From Litsea cubeba (Eukaryota; Streptophyta; Magnoliopsida; Laurales; Lauraceae): a stretch of DNA of 64,000 nt. Position 1 is the first letter of the stretch. Each line of letters opens with the position of its first letter. The notes under the pieces were generated by a model that saw only the letters and a list, made by a program, of their open reading frames with translations, did no database searches and was not told the DNA's origin. A program made the position numbers and the translations under genes. The stretch spans positions 1 through 64,000 of the forward strand of contig WHSA01000443.1 in the NCBI GenBank assembly GCA_012931725.1. The letters run 5' to 3'. This document shows, piece after piece, positions 1 through 10,791 of the stretch.

Positions 1-148
1 AGCCGCCCCTGGGATATGATTTAAAGAAAGGGCAAATTAGGACATTTTAGGTGTGAAATAAGTGTGAGAGGGACCTTTGGATGATGACTTTTTTGTGTGG
101 ACCTAATGCAATAAAGTGACATGTTCAGGGGACCCATCGCCGAATGCC
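1..148 (+). mobile_element. Right end of a MULE-like DNA transposon (rest lies outside the window)
   Basis: Positions 1-148 closely match the right ends of the two elements that follow (about 2871-3012 and 39180-39297). They share the order of a 'gggcaaatt.ggacatttyaggt' stretch, 'gtgtgagagggac' and a terminal run ending in GCC. The reverse complement of the end (GGCATTCGGCGATGGGTCC) resembles the left terminus of the neighbours (GGCAAAATTAGCGAAAGGYCC), so I read it as a degenerate terminal inverted repeat. The other end is off the window, and no target duplication can be checked. Confidence 0.55.
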
Positions 149-823
149 CCTATATAAGTGGGTGTACTCACAAAAGAAAAAAAGGCAAAATTAGCGAAAG
201 GCCCCTATAAATGAATGTATCTAGCCTCCAGTCTAAAGAAAAACTTATTAAGGCATATGGTCCACTCAGCTAGACTGTTTGCAGCCATAGGTCCCTGAAG
301 CCACACATTTGCATTTTTCAGGACTGTTTTACCCTTTCAACCATTTTAAGCATAAATTTTTAAATTTTTAAATTTCAAATTTTATATTATCCCTCTTTTT
401 CTAGAGTTCAATTGGCATCAGTAGCAGTTAGGAACAGGATCACGATCGAGATTGGGCTTAATCCCGGATAAGAGATCATCTGGATCTCTTGATTTGCCAC
501 ACAGTAAACAGAAAAAAAAGGAGGGTTCCGGCACTGTTGCAAGATCGATGATCATAGGTGTTCTGATCAAGCAGGGTGGCCACGGTCGAATTCATGATCT
601 GATCTTTGCACGAAGAAGACAAAAGAAGAAGGCGTCCTTTTCAAACATCAACATCGAAGAATCTAGTATCGGTTTGAGAAATGGTACTTGCCAAGTTTGT
701 TTCATGGGGTTCTTTCATTCCCAGCAAATCAATCCCCTATGCAACCGGAGAGGACCTCTCCTTGATCTAACGTTTTCTGAAGCAAACAAAGAGGACCTCG
801 CCTAGGATCTGGTTTCTCAGTTC

Positions 824-1501
824 TAGGGATGGCAACGGGTCGGATCGGAGGTGGATAGGTCGGAAATCGGAGGCATATCCGCCTCCATATCCGAATCCAA
901 TTCTCCGTCTCCATATACGCTCCGATCTCCAAACGATATCCATTCTATCATCCATCCCCGCCTCCAAACGGAGATCGATATCCAAACGGAGAATCGGATA
1001 TCCGAATCATTAAAAAATATTAAAAAGATATACAATTCAAAATATAATTTAAGCACTAAAAACAGTAAAAATACAATACAATTCAAAATATATCCAAAAA
1101 TAAACTTCTAAAATAAAGTCATTCAAGTTTCAACACACTTACACAAGTCATACAAATCCCAATTAAATCCAAATTAGTTTTAATTCAAAATTTCAACCAA
1201 CAAGCAACAATACATCAATCCTTAATAAACATCATTTCCAACTCCAAGCCATCTCATCTCTTTTTCCAACATACATATAAAATTAAACTATGGTCATTAC
1301 ACATAAAAATTCGGAGATCGGTTATCCAAACGGATATTCGGATCGGATATCTCCATATCCGCCTTCGATCTGATCTCCGATTTTTTTCCAGATCTATATC
1401 CGAATCCGACCCGATCTCCAGAAAAAATCTCCGAAATCCATATCCAAACGGAGCGGCTATCGGATCGGATCGAATCGGACCGGACGGAATTGCCATCCCT
1501 A
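824..1501. mobile_element. Ac-type hAT MITE, 678 bp
   Basis: The termini are inverted: TAGGGATGGCAA at 824 and TTGCCATCCCTA ending at 1501. Flanking 8-mers CTCAGTTC (816-823) and CTTAGTTT (1502-1509) differ at two positions and fit an aged 8-bp hAT target duplication. Subterminal DNA on both sides is packed with 'ggatatccga' and 'ccaaacgga' words. AAACGG is the motif bound by maize Ac transposase, so these may be transposase sites. The AT-rich centre codes for nothing; the short ORFs crossing it only translate the repeats. An autonomous Ac-type element would be needed to move it. Confidence 0.85.
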
Positions 1502-1971
1502 CTTAGTTTCGGATTGAAATTCAGAGTGGGCCACGACTGCTTGATGGAGAAGACGCACAAATCTCTATGCAGTTCGAACCGGAGAAGACAACGTTCGTCG
1601 GTTTTGCATCTAATAGCCTGATCACAGCAGTGGGCTACAACCTTGATTGGTCAGAGGAGATTAGCCAAACTGCGTTCGTCGGCAGAGGTGAAGAGGATAT
1701 CGGAGCAGCGCGGGAGTTCAGGATTGATCTTAGTGAACGAGATCGTTGCAGAGAAGAAGCAGCTTGAGGCTTGGCTGTTGCTGTGAAGAAGACAACTGTT
1801 CACTAGAACAGCTCAAGCCGGGTCGATTCTGGATCAGTTCTAGGTCAGTTTGACCCGACCCTGTTTAGAAAGCCCAGTTCGGCAGAGTCACGCCAACAGT
1901 ACGGTCAACAGCCAGAGTTGACCAGGTTCAACCCCACCCACTTTGCAGAAGCCAGTTGAGCAGAACTCAGT

Positions 1972-2800
1972 TTACTTGAGTTTTTGTCAAATTTATCTGA
2001 GTTCTAGTGCAATTTATCTGAGCTTTGTCAAATTTATCTGTGTTTTTGTCACATTTATCTGAGTTCTAGTGCAATTTATCTGAGTTTTTGTCAATTTATC
2101 TTAGTATTTGTCAAATTAATCTGAGTTTTTTGTCAAATTTATCTGAGTTTTGTTCAAATTTATCTGTTTTCTGTCATATTTATCTGAGTGTTTTTCAAAT
2201 TTATTTATTTTCTGTCATATTTCTTTGTATTTTTGGTAAATTTATCTGAGTTTTTGTCAAAATTTATCTGAATTTTTGGTAAATTTATCTCAGTTTTGTT
2301 CAAATTTATCTGAGTTTTTGTCAAATTTATCTGAGTGTTGTTCAAGTTTATCTGTTTTTTTTTCATATTTCTTTGTATTTTTGGTAAATTTATCTGAGTT
2401 TTTTTTCAAAATTTATCTGAGTTTTTTAGCAAATTTATTTATGTTTTTCGAAATCTATATGCATTTTTGAAATTTATTTGCGTCTTTTGAAATTTATTTG
2501 TATCTTTTTAAATTTATTGCGTTTTTTGAAATTATTGCATTTTTTAAAATTTATTTTCGTTATTTTAAATTTATTTGCATTTTTTGAAAATTTCTTTGAA
2601 TCTTTTGAGATTTATTTGAATCTTTTGAAAATTTTTTGGGTATTTTGAAACTTATTTGCATCTTTTTAAATTTATTTACGTTATTTGATTATATATTGCT
2701 TATTTTTAAAACTTATTGCATCTTTTTGAAATTATTGCATTTTTTAAAATTTATTTTCGTTATTTTGAAATTTATTTGTGTGTTTTTAATTTATTGAAAA
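1972..2800. repeat. Array of AAATTTATCTGAG(TTTTTGTC) units
   Basis: At least fifteen imperfect copies of a roughly 21-bp unit built on 'aaatttatctgag' plus 'tttttgtc' run from about 1972 to 2460. The array then decays into 'tttgaaatttatttgcat'-type units up to about 2800. The same core word recurs in every non-coding part of the coding MULE next door. The 64-residue open frame at 2276-2470 is only a translation of this array. Confidence 0.9.
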
Positions 2801-3012
2801 TCTGGAGATTCCATTAATCGTGGGCAATTAAATGTTAGTTGGCCATTATTAATGGGATATCCCACCAATCATGGGATATGACTTAAAGAAAGGGTAAATT
2901 GGACATTTTAGGTGTGAATAAGTGTGAGAGGGACCTTTGGCTGCATTTCTTTTTTTTTTTTGTGGACGTAAGGCAATAAAGTGAAATGTTCATGGACCAG
3001 TCGTCAAATGCC

Positions 3013-3261
3013 TCAAAAAAAAAATATGGGTGCAAATAGAATTTCCTTGTTTTCAATTGTTAAGCACAATTATTTTGTACATGTCCTAAGAAAATTGTTC
3101 TCCCGAACATGGTTCGTATACGAACTGTGCATATGAGCAGTAGTCATGTGTCACTCAAATGAGAGCCCCACCTATCTGATGCCTTGCACAGGTGAATATG
3201 GATACTTTGGAGGGGTTTGGAAATAAAGTTTGATAGATAAGTCATTACCGTAAAAAAAAAA
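3013..3261. other. Spacer between two MULE copies, no gene seen
   Basis: About 250 bp of AT-rich DNA between the right end of the 2.8 kb copy and the left end of the coding copy, ending in an A-run. It contains a short palindrome (gttcgtatacgaac near 3110) and no recognisable gene. Confidence 0.6.
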
Positions 3262-3633
3262 GGCAAAATTAGCGAAAGGTCCCTATAGTTGAATGTATCT
3301 AGCCTCCAGTCCAAGGAAAAACTTTTTAAGACCTATGGTCCACTTAGCTAGACTGTTTGCAGCGAGAGGTCCCTGAGCCTATACGTTTTCATTTTTCAGG
3401 ACTAAACTGCCTCGATAACTAACGTAAGACTGTAATGAGGTGGTCCCTCAACGTGTCACGATTAGTTAGCAACGTGTCACGTTTAGTTAGCCTCGAATTT
3501 AGGTCATTAGAGATCGTCTGTTACTGATATGCCCCTGTAATTCAGCGCAAATCTTGTTTTTTGAATTTCAAACTGCAATCATTATTGATATTGAATTGGA
3601 ACTAGAAAACTTTTGAGATAAATTATTTCAACT

Positions 3634-3860
3634 CGGTCTAATTGTGAAGAAAGATCTTCTTGCTAGCAGATTGCAGATCTATCATCCGTGAAGCAGATTG
3701 CAGTCCCACTGCGAAGTCAGTTTGGAGATTCTCTGCAAAGATCATTTCAACTAGGTTTAATTGCGAAGACAGATCTTCTTGATAGCAGATTGCAGATTGC
3801 AGATCCATCGTTTTGGAAGCAGATTGCAGTTCCAGTGTGAAGCAGATTTCAGATCCAACT
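3634..3860. repeat. Two-copy duplication in the transposase leader
   Basis: A segment of about 110 bp containing 'agatcttcttg.tagcagattgcagat' and 'gaagcagattgcag' is present twice in a row. It lies in the presumed 5' untranslated leader of the transposase gene. A smaller doubling of 'acgtgtcacg.ttagttagc' lies just upstream (about 3450-3490). Confidence 0.6.
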
Positions 3861-4300
3861 TTGGCCAGAGGTTAGCGAGATCTTCCATTCATAGCAGAGA
3901 TTATCGAATCTTTCTTATTTAAATGTGTAGATATATATTTCTGATACTCATGTTCATTTTGATTTGACCACCGATTTATATTGTATAGGATTCTGACCTG
4001 TATGTTCAGATTTGTTGTTTGTTTTTGTCACTTTTTATAGTTAGATTTCCATAGTTTTGTTTTTCATTACATGTCGATTTGCTTGGATTCAGATGATGTA
4101 GATTTGCTTTTTATATTTAGATTAGTTAGAGCCTGATGTATCTAGCTGTCATATTAGTTATTTCTTTCTTATCAATTCCTTTAACAGTTTGAGATTTTGT
4201 TGAGAGCTTCATTGTTGTAGAAGTCATGTAATCAAAGATATGTGACTTTTCACATCAAAATTATCTATTTTCTAACATACATATCATAGTTTATGCAACA

Positions 4301-4515
4301 TTATCTGAATTCTGTAAAAATTATCTGATTTTGTATCGAACTTATCTGAGTTCTGAATAAATTATCTGATTTCTGTATCGAATTTATCTGAGTTCTATAG
4401 AAATTATCTGATTTCTTTATCAAATTTATTTGAGTTCTAATGAATAGATCTAGATAAATTTTATAGAAATTCAGATAAATTTGTAAACAAATCAGATAAA
4501 TTTGTAAAGAACATA
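4301..4515. repeat. TTATCTGA array that changes orientation
   Basis: Six or more TTATCTGA words spaced about 25-30 bp apart occupy 4301-4425. From about 4450 the word appears in the other orientation (TCAGATAAATT). It lies directly upstream of the transposase start. Confidence 0.85.
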
Positions 4516-4590
4516 TGAGTATTTTACCTTCTGCACACTTTGTTCCATGCTGATGACCCTTGATGTCCCTTGAATTTTGTAGATTTATAG

Positions 4591-6322
4591 ATGGCACAGC
4601 CGGTAATGCTTCTCTGTAAGTATAGCATGTTTATTGCCGTCATTCATTTTAGTCGGAGCATGAGATATGATGATTTGATACATCAAGTTTGCAACAAATG
4701 GAAGATACTGGCAGTAAACATGGTCTATCTGACTTACGCATTGCCTGGCCACCCGAAGTGCTTGTTGGACAGCGACTCGGATTTGTTGAGCTTATCCATG
4801 TTAGCGTTTTCAATGGGATTGGGAACAGTGGATGTCTTTGTATTAGAATTGCAGGAATCAGAGAATGATGATCAAGAGGAAAATGGTAATGATTTCGTTG
4901 AAGATGCCCTTGAATTAGTGGGTTATAAGGGCACAGATATGGAGACAGATCTCCTTCCATAGTTCTGCACACACAAGGAGAAGATTTTACTGTCTTTAGG
5001 CTGGGCAAGTGGTATTAGAGAAGTGGGGCAGAGGTTTGAGGGCGGTGTTGCGGAGTTTAGAAGTTTCCTATGCAGATATTCGATTGAGGTTGGGTTTGAG
5101 TTTGTATATGTGAAAAATGATAAAGTGGGGTGACAACTGAATGCTCTCGCTGTCATTCGATGGGTTGCAAATGGCGTGTTCACTCATCGATTGAGAAGTT
5201 GACTGGTCATTTTTGTATCAGGACATTAGATAATGAGCATAAGTGTGGTGCAGCAGTCTGAACATCGAAGAACAGCCGTATGAACTCGGAGACAGTTATT
5301 GATTTAATGATGGATCATATTCGTGAGAAACCGCTCACTAGGCCGATTGATGTTGTGCACCACTTTAAGGCGAATTATGGACTTACCATTACATACCATC
5401 ATCCATGGTGGGGCATGGAAAGGGCTAGAAATAAGTTGTATGGTGATTCTTCTCTTTCTTTTGACCATCTTCTTTGGTATATTAAGGTGGCGGAGGAGGT
5501 GAATCCAGGAAGCCTTTTTGTGCTAAATTATGACTAATCAACTATGTGCTTTAAGCATATATTTGTGTCATTCTACGCTTCAATTGCTGGTTTTAATCAT
5601 GTTCATCCTTTATTATTTTTGGATGGTACTTTGTTTAAAAGCAGATACAAGGAAGACTTGTTGGCAGCAACATGGAAGAATGAAAATCAAGGTAAGATCA
5701 CTTGTTTTCGATTCTTATATTATTGACATATTTTTTTATTAATGATTACCATTTCTTGATTTTTTGCTTACTACTTGGAGTATAAAACTTTATTTATTTA
5801 TGGCACAGGTTTGTTTCCTCTTACTTTCGTTGTTGTGGATTCAAAGACGGAGGACAATTGGAAATAGTTTCTGCATAATTTAAGGAAAGTACTGGTTTCG
5901 GATCGCACTATCACTTTTATTTATGATAGAAATCCAGGACTCATAGAGGGTGTTTCTCGCGTATTTCACTATGCCCATCATGCGTTTTGCCTCTAACACT
6001 TGAAGGCAAATATGAGGGACAAGTTGTCAGATAGATACACTAATGAATTTAGAGAGAGAATGATTATGATGCTTCGGGAATGTGCATATGCCTCGACCAT
6101 AGCTGCATTCCATGCCAAACTGCAGTTGTTGAGGCATGAAGGTGGCAGCAATGTAGACAGATTTCTTTGTGAATTGCCTCATGAAAGATGGAGCAATGCC
6201 TACTTTAAGGGTCAGCAGTACGGTGAGATGTGTTTGAATGCAGCTGAATATTTCAAATCCTAGATTAGAGAAGCTCGCCATCTTCCAATTACAAAGATGG
6301 TGGACATAATAAGGGTTCAAAT
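4591..6322 (+). pseudogene. MuDR-type MULE transposase, 5' part
   Basis: This encodes a cut-and-paste transposase that would act in the nucleus on MULE ends. In order: a PB1-like N-terminal domain (4591-4900, with VYLTYALPGHPKCLL), an acidic stretch, the MuDR DNA-binding region (LSLGWASGIREVGQRFEGG, then a Cys/His cluster CSRCHSMGCKWRVH near 5142), and the MULE DDE domain. In that domain the first Asp is in FLDGTLFKSRYKE, the second in YDRNPGLIEG, and the Glu in NAAEYF. One GT-AG intron (5692-5808) keeps the frame. Decay: in-frame stops at 4960, 5259, 5535, 5865, 5994 and 6261, and a frameshift near 5127. The frame stays open exactly to the insertion point at 6322 and resumes at 9598. Confidence 0.88.
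5692..5808 (+). other. Intron in the transposase gene
   Basis: The stretch runs from GTAAGATCA to TTTATGGCACAG. Removing it joins ENQ-G to LFPLTFVVVDSK in frame, as expected for this transposase family. Confidence 0.8.
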
Positions 6323-9300
6323 TGTCACGCCTCGAAACCGGGATCCTGCAGTGATTCGATCTCGGGGAGCGTGATTTGGGGTTAATTAAAAATTTGTATT
6401 TCTCCCCAGGATCCGCATGTGTGAGGAAAGTAAATTTCCCAAACACATCAAAATATTTCGCGGAAGCTTACAAGGCGTTGCGACCCAGAGTCCATGGCCA
6501 TTGGATTCCGCGTCGCACTCAACCTACCAGCATAAAACTGTCATAACAATATTCAGACTTAGACTGGAGCAAATCATAATATCAGAATAAACAGAGCTGA
6601 CAGTAACATGCTTATCATTACCCAAGCATATTCAAGTTATAAATTAACAAGTGCATTAATTACATTCCCAAGATAAAGGCTAACAAAAGCCTTAAAAGAA
6701 TAACAAGCTAAAAACAAATACTACCCAAGTATGTAACGAAAATCTGGAGTCAAGCATGACGTCTACATGACATCGCTGACACAACAGGCCTACAAAACTC
6801 ATGGCTCAAAAGCCAACCGCACACGAACTAGCTCAAGACGAAAACCTGCTACCTAGAGCACCAAAGTGTAGAATATTAGACACGACGGTCTGGCAGGTGA
6901 TCAATTTAGGCAAGAGCATAAACAAAACTAAAGCTTAAAAGAAACAATGCTTAAAACATTTTACTGAACTTGAAACATATTTACAAGGTTTAAAACAATG
7001 CATAAGCAAGATGCTTATCAAGAAAACAAGATGGCACAAATGATATATGAAACGAAACTAACATGAATACATATAATATCATGAATAGTAATCCACAAAG
7101 AGCCCATCCTTTCTCCATCATTCATGATGATTAGAGCAAGCACGCACGACAAGCACGACACGCAAGAACACGAACCCACGCTACACGAGGTAGACGGGAA
7201 ACATGCTGCGGAACCGAAACACGCATGATGTATATAAAATACACAACTAGTCTGCAGACAGTCCACAAGTTTAAGGACCCCCAGACAGTGGATCAGACTG
7301 AAGGGGCAGTCCAAGCTTAGTGGTATTTACTTAAATTCATGAATGCACGAGACAAAATATACTTATGAGACAAATCACACAAAAAGGAGAAAACTACTTG
7401 TCAAGCTAGTAGAGACTCGCCGTTTGAAGCCCGTGGTTGACACGCTTCGCCATGGGGTTAAGGGTGCCTCCCGGACCAAGTTCTTATATTTTCCCTCATC
7501 GACCACGCACAAGGTGAACAATGTAAGCAAGACAAGACACGATAGCATGAACTAGTAACACGTCAAAAACATGAAAGTAGTCCCCTTGTTTATTCTTAAA
7601 ACAAATCTTCGGATAAACTTGTAGTTGAAATTTCAAAGCGAGAGCACGACTATTTTTATTGAAACAATTTCTCAAACTAGCTTGTACTTGAAATTCAAAA
7701 CAATGCACGATGATATTTCTTGTATCAAAACGAGGTTCGAAAACAAAGTCTATCAAGCATATGTTAAGACCATTCGTTGACTCTTGTGAAATTGAAATCC
7801 AAATACCGAAAATAAAACGGATTGGTGCCCCCGAAGTTTAAAAAGGTATTTCAGATTTCACATGCACAATGTCAAGTTAAAGGCCCTTCACATAGTCTAG
7901 TTTTTATTTCAGAAGAAATCCAAAAAAAAAACCAATGTCTTTTTGCAAGCCTCGGTCAGCCCTCGGCCAGCTGTCGGTTAGCCGACAGCCGACCGTCGGC
8001 TGACCGACAGCCAATCCTCGGCTGACCGACAGATCCCTGAATAAAAACTGATGCTCTCTGGAAAAGGGATCGACAGATTTGTTGGTTAATCGAGAGTTGA
8101 CCGACGAGTTTTTCTGAAGGAATGTTGCTCTCTGGAAATGGAACCGACAGTGTCGGTTGGCTGTCGGTCGACCGTCGGTCAACCGACAGCTGACCGACAC
8201 CTGACCGACAATGCACGGACAGTGCATTTCGGTTCAGATTTTGCATTTTTCTTCCCTCATTTCATTCTTATTTCTGAACCACCTGCACTCCCCAAGCCTC
8301 CATGCTTTCCAAGGGGTAATTTTAAACATTTTAAACCATTCCATCCACAATTAAATCCATTCATTCCATTGAGAAACATCAAGCCCATTCTATATATTAA
8401 ATCAACAAATATTTATAAAAATCAAGCAAAAACATGATTCAACCTTGACCCAAAAGAAGGGTTTTCAAGCCATACTAGAAACATATGCATGCTAGCTTAA
8501 GAGAAGATTTCAAAACCAACTAATCTTGTTCAAATGAACACAATGTAAAATTAGAAAATGAAATCACATACTTGAAATCAAAATTAGTTTCCATACTTAA
8601 CATGTACAAGGAAAAGCTGAAGAGATCACTTGCCTTGGTCAAGATGAAGGTCAAATCACTCTAAGATGGTTTTTAACAAGCCTCTAGCTCGAAGTCTACA
8701 AAACCCCCAAAATAAACCAAGAAAAGGCCCTAAAAATCAATCTTTTGCAATTGTCCAAGAAACCCTTTTGCATGTATGATAAAAACATTCTAAAAGGTTT
8801 GGCAAACAAGAATCTCAAGGAAGAAATGCCATTGCTAACCTGGAAAAGCTCAAACCAAGAAGAAGAGCTTGAAGGAGAGGGTTGTCTTTGCTCAAAAACT
8901 TTGAAAAGGGTATCTTTGGAAAGCTTGAGATGAGGAGAAGAGATTGGCGAAGATCGATCTCCAAGTAGTACTCAAAAATGACACAAATAAGAGGAGAGAG
9001 AGTGGCTGGAAAAGAGGAAAATGGTTCCAGCCCTAGCTGGAATTGGTGCAGGAAAATGAAAAATGGAAGAGAGAGAGGAATGAGATGACTTAAGTAACTT
9101 GGAAATGGGGCCCATTCAGCTGAAACTTAAAATGGCCAAAACATGGTCTTGTGGGCTTTGGACGAGATCGACGAAGCAGACAAAATCGATCGTTGAAATA
9201 TCTAGTTTCCAAAAAGTATATTTTTTCCAATTTCTGAAATTTTTGAAATTCAGGTACAGATTTAGTGTAAAATGTCATTTTTGCCCTTTTTCTCGAAAAA

Positions 9301-9592
9301 CGCGATTTCTGAGTCTCAAATCCAAACGGATAAAACATGAAAGTTGTTGAGATCAATAGAATGAGTCAAAAGGAATAAAAACTAGAAATCTTCAAAATCA
9401 AGAATAATTTATCACAAAAATACATTTCACGAGGCCGGGTCAAACCAAAGTCAACGGTCCTTAAAATCTCCAAAGTTAAGAAAAATCTATCAAATTCAAA
9501 AATCAAGTCAAACCCACTACTAATCTTACTCAAAAAGCAAAACCACAATTAAAATAATACTAAACCCAAAAATTGGGGGTCTGGGTCTTACA
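6323..9592 (+). mobile_element. Solo LTR, 3270 bp, inserted in the transposase gene
   Basis: The element starts TGTCACGCCTCGAAACCGGG, ends GGGTCTGGGTCTTACA, and is flanked by a perfect 5-bp duplication CAAAT (6318-6322 and 9593-9597). It has TG...CA termini and no coding domain, so it is a solo LTR, presumably left by LTR-LTR recombination of a Ty3/Gypsy element. Its TGTCACGCC start is common in plant gypsy LTRs. Removing it together with one CAAAT restores the transposase frame. The partial LTR starting at 62614 has a similar start (TGTCACGTCCCCCGAACC) and may be related. Short ORFs inside show no protein similarity I recognise. Confidence 0.87.
7965..8225. repeat. Cluster of CGACAG / CTGTCGG inverted words in the solo LTR
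   Basis: At least fifteen copies of CCGACAG or its reverse complement occur in two blocks (about 7965-8030 and 8085-8225), often as back-to-back pairs such as 'gtcggttagccgacagccgaccgtcgg'-type stretches. The blocks are separated by two copies of a 'tgctctctggaaa.gg' word. The single strand would fold strongly. Confidence 0.85.
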
Positions 9593-9597
9593 CAAAT

Positions 9598-10129
9598 AAT
9601 GGAGTAGATGGCTACTAGGAGGGAAGTCTCCAGTAGATGGAAGTCAGTCATTTGTCCGGATATGGATAAGAGGTTGGATGATTTGATCCAATTTAGACGG
9701 ATATGGACTGTCAGGCGTTCTAGTGAAACTATTTACGATGTTCACTCTTATCCGTTAGTGACTGTGGACATTTTTAATCATATCTGTTCCTGTTATCAGT
9801 GGCAGATCAATGACTTTCCGTGCGCCCATGCTTGTTCTGCGATTCAAAAGAGTGGAAAGGACCTGAATCTTTTTGTGGATCATTATTTTCACACTGATAC
9901 ATATAGGGCTTCATATGACGAGCAGATATTCCCAATTCTAACTATGGGGATGCAGGTGGCAATGGTTGCTGAAGTTGTTATTCTCCCACCTGTGGTTAAA
10001 CGCCCAGCTGGCAGCCCAAAAAAAAAGAGGATATTGTCAAAAGAGGAGATCACACGGCAGATAAAATGTGGGCGATATAGTCGGTTTGACAGTCACAATA
10101 AGAAGTCTTGCAAGGAGCCTATTCTTTGA
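9598..10129 (+). pseudogene. MuDR-type MULE transposase, 3' part
   Basis: This continues the transposase after the solo LTR; codon phase is kept across the insertion. A TAG at 9605-9607 follows after two codons. Then comes the SWIM zinc finger (CSCYQWQINDFPCAHAC, CxC...CxH), which binds zinc and is typical of MULE transposases. The tail has a basic stretch (KKKRILSKEE) and a damaged zinc knuckle (KCGRYSRFDSHNKKSC), in which the second Cys of the expected CxxC...H...C appears to be Tyr. It ends at a TGA at 10127-10129. The PB1-like, DNA-binding, DDE, SWIM and knuckle order matches full-length family members. Confidence 0.87.
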
Positions 10130-10369
10130 CAACTCATTGAATTAGACGTTGACTTTAGCTTCTGTATAATATTTGTTCATTCTTTAGCATGTATATAGAA
10201 TACAATCTTATTAGTGAATAAAAAGTCAAATTGATAGACATTTTAATACAGTTTAATTGTGTTATTACTTTTATAAGTAATTACTTACAAATGTCTTTAT
10301 ATAATGTAAAATGTGTTTTCAAAAACTTATAATAAAATTGCATTAGAACTGAGATTAAATATGTAGCAG

Positions 10370-10565
10370 AACTCAGATAATTTGATTGAGAACTCAGATA
10401 ATTTGCTTAAAAAGTCAGATAATTTGCTTCAAAACTCAGATAAACTGCTTCTAAACTCAGTTAATTTGCCTCATAACTCAGATAAATTTATGTAAAATCA
10501 GATAATATCCTGCAGAAATCAGATAAATTTGTCAAGAAATTCAGCTAAAATTATATCAGGACGCA
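10370..10565. repeat. CTCAGATAATTTG array between the two MULE genes
   Basis: About nine copies of 'actcagataatttgctt' or close variants lie in the gap between the convergent transposase and peptidase genes. The same word occurs at 1972, 4301, 12240-12450 and 37290-38510. Confidence 0.85.
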
Positions 10566-10791
10566 GATAAAATCATTGAATCACAATTTGATTCATTCAT
10601 CCATTCACAAATGTGACAATTACATTGACAAAATTATGTCCTTTACATTCATGTGTTCCAAAAAAATACATTCACAAGTTTGTTGCAATGTCACTTTTCA
10701 TATATAGAGATTTTCATGAATTTGGCTTCTCTTTACCGTGACATAATACTATTTCGAAATAACTTATTTTTGTCATTGTTGTAGTTTGTCG

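Larger units (their letters stand above)
184..3012 (+). mobile_element. Non-autonomous MULE-like element, 2.8 kb
   Basis: The left 150 bp (184-330) is nearly the same as the left end of the coding MULE at 3262, and the right 140 bp matches its right end. The terminal repeats are short and imperfect: GGCAAAATTAGCGAAAGGCCCC on the left, GGCATTTGACGACTGGTCC reversed on the right. Both ends abut A-runs, so the target duplication is unreadable. No transposase is present. Two open stretches (452-805 and 1567-1767, +) match nothing I recognise. They could be captured host sequence (Pack-MULE style) or chance. An Ac-type MITE (824-1501) is inserted inside, and 1972-2800 is a repeat array. Confidence 0.65.

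Noticed and set aside
5530..5742. Open frame overlapping the transposase region
   Set aside because: Different frame from the family match and runs into the intron.
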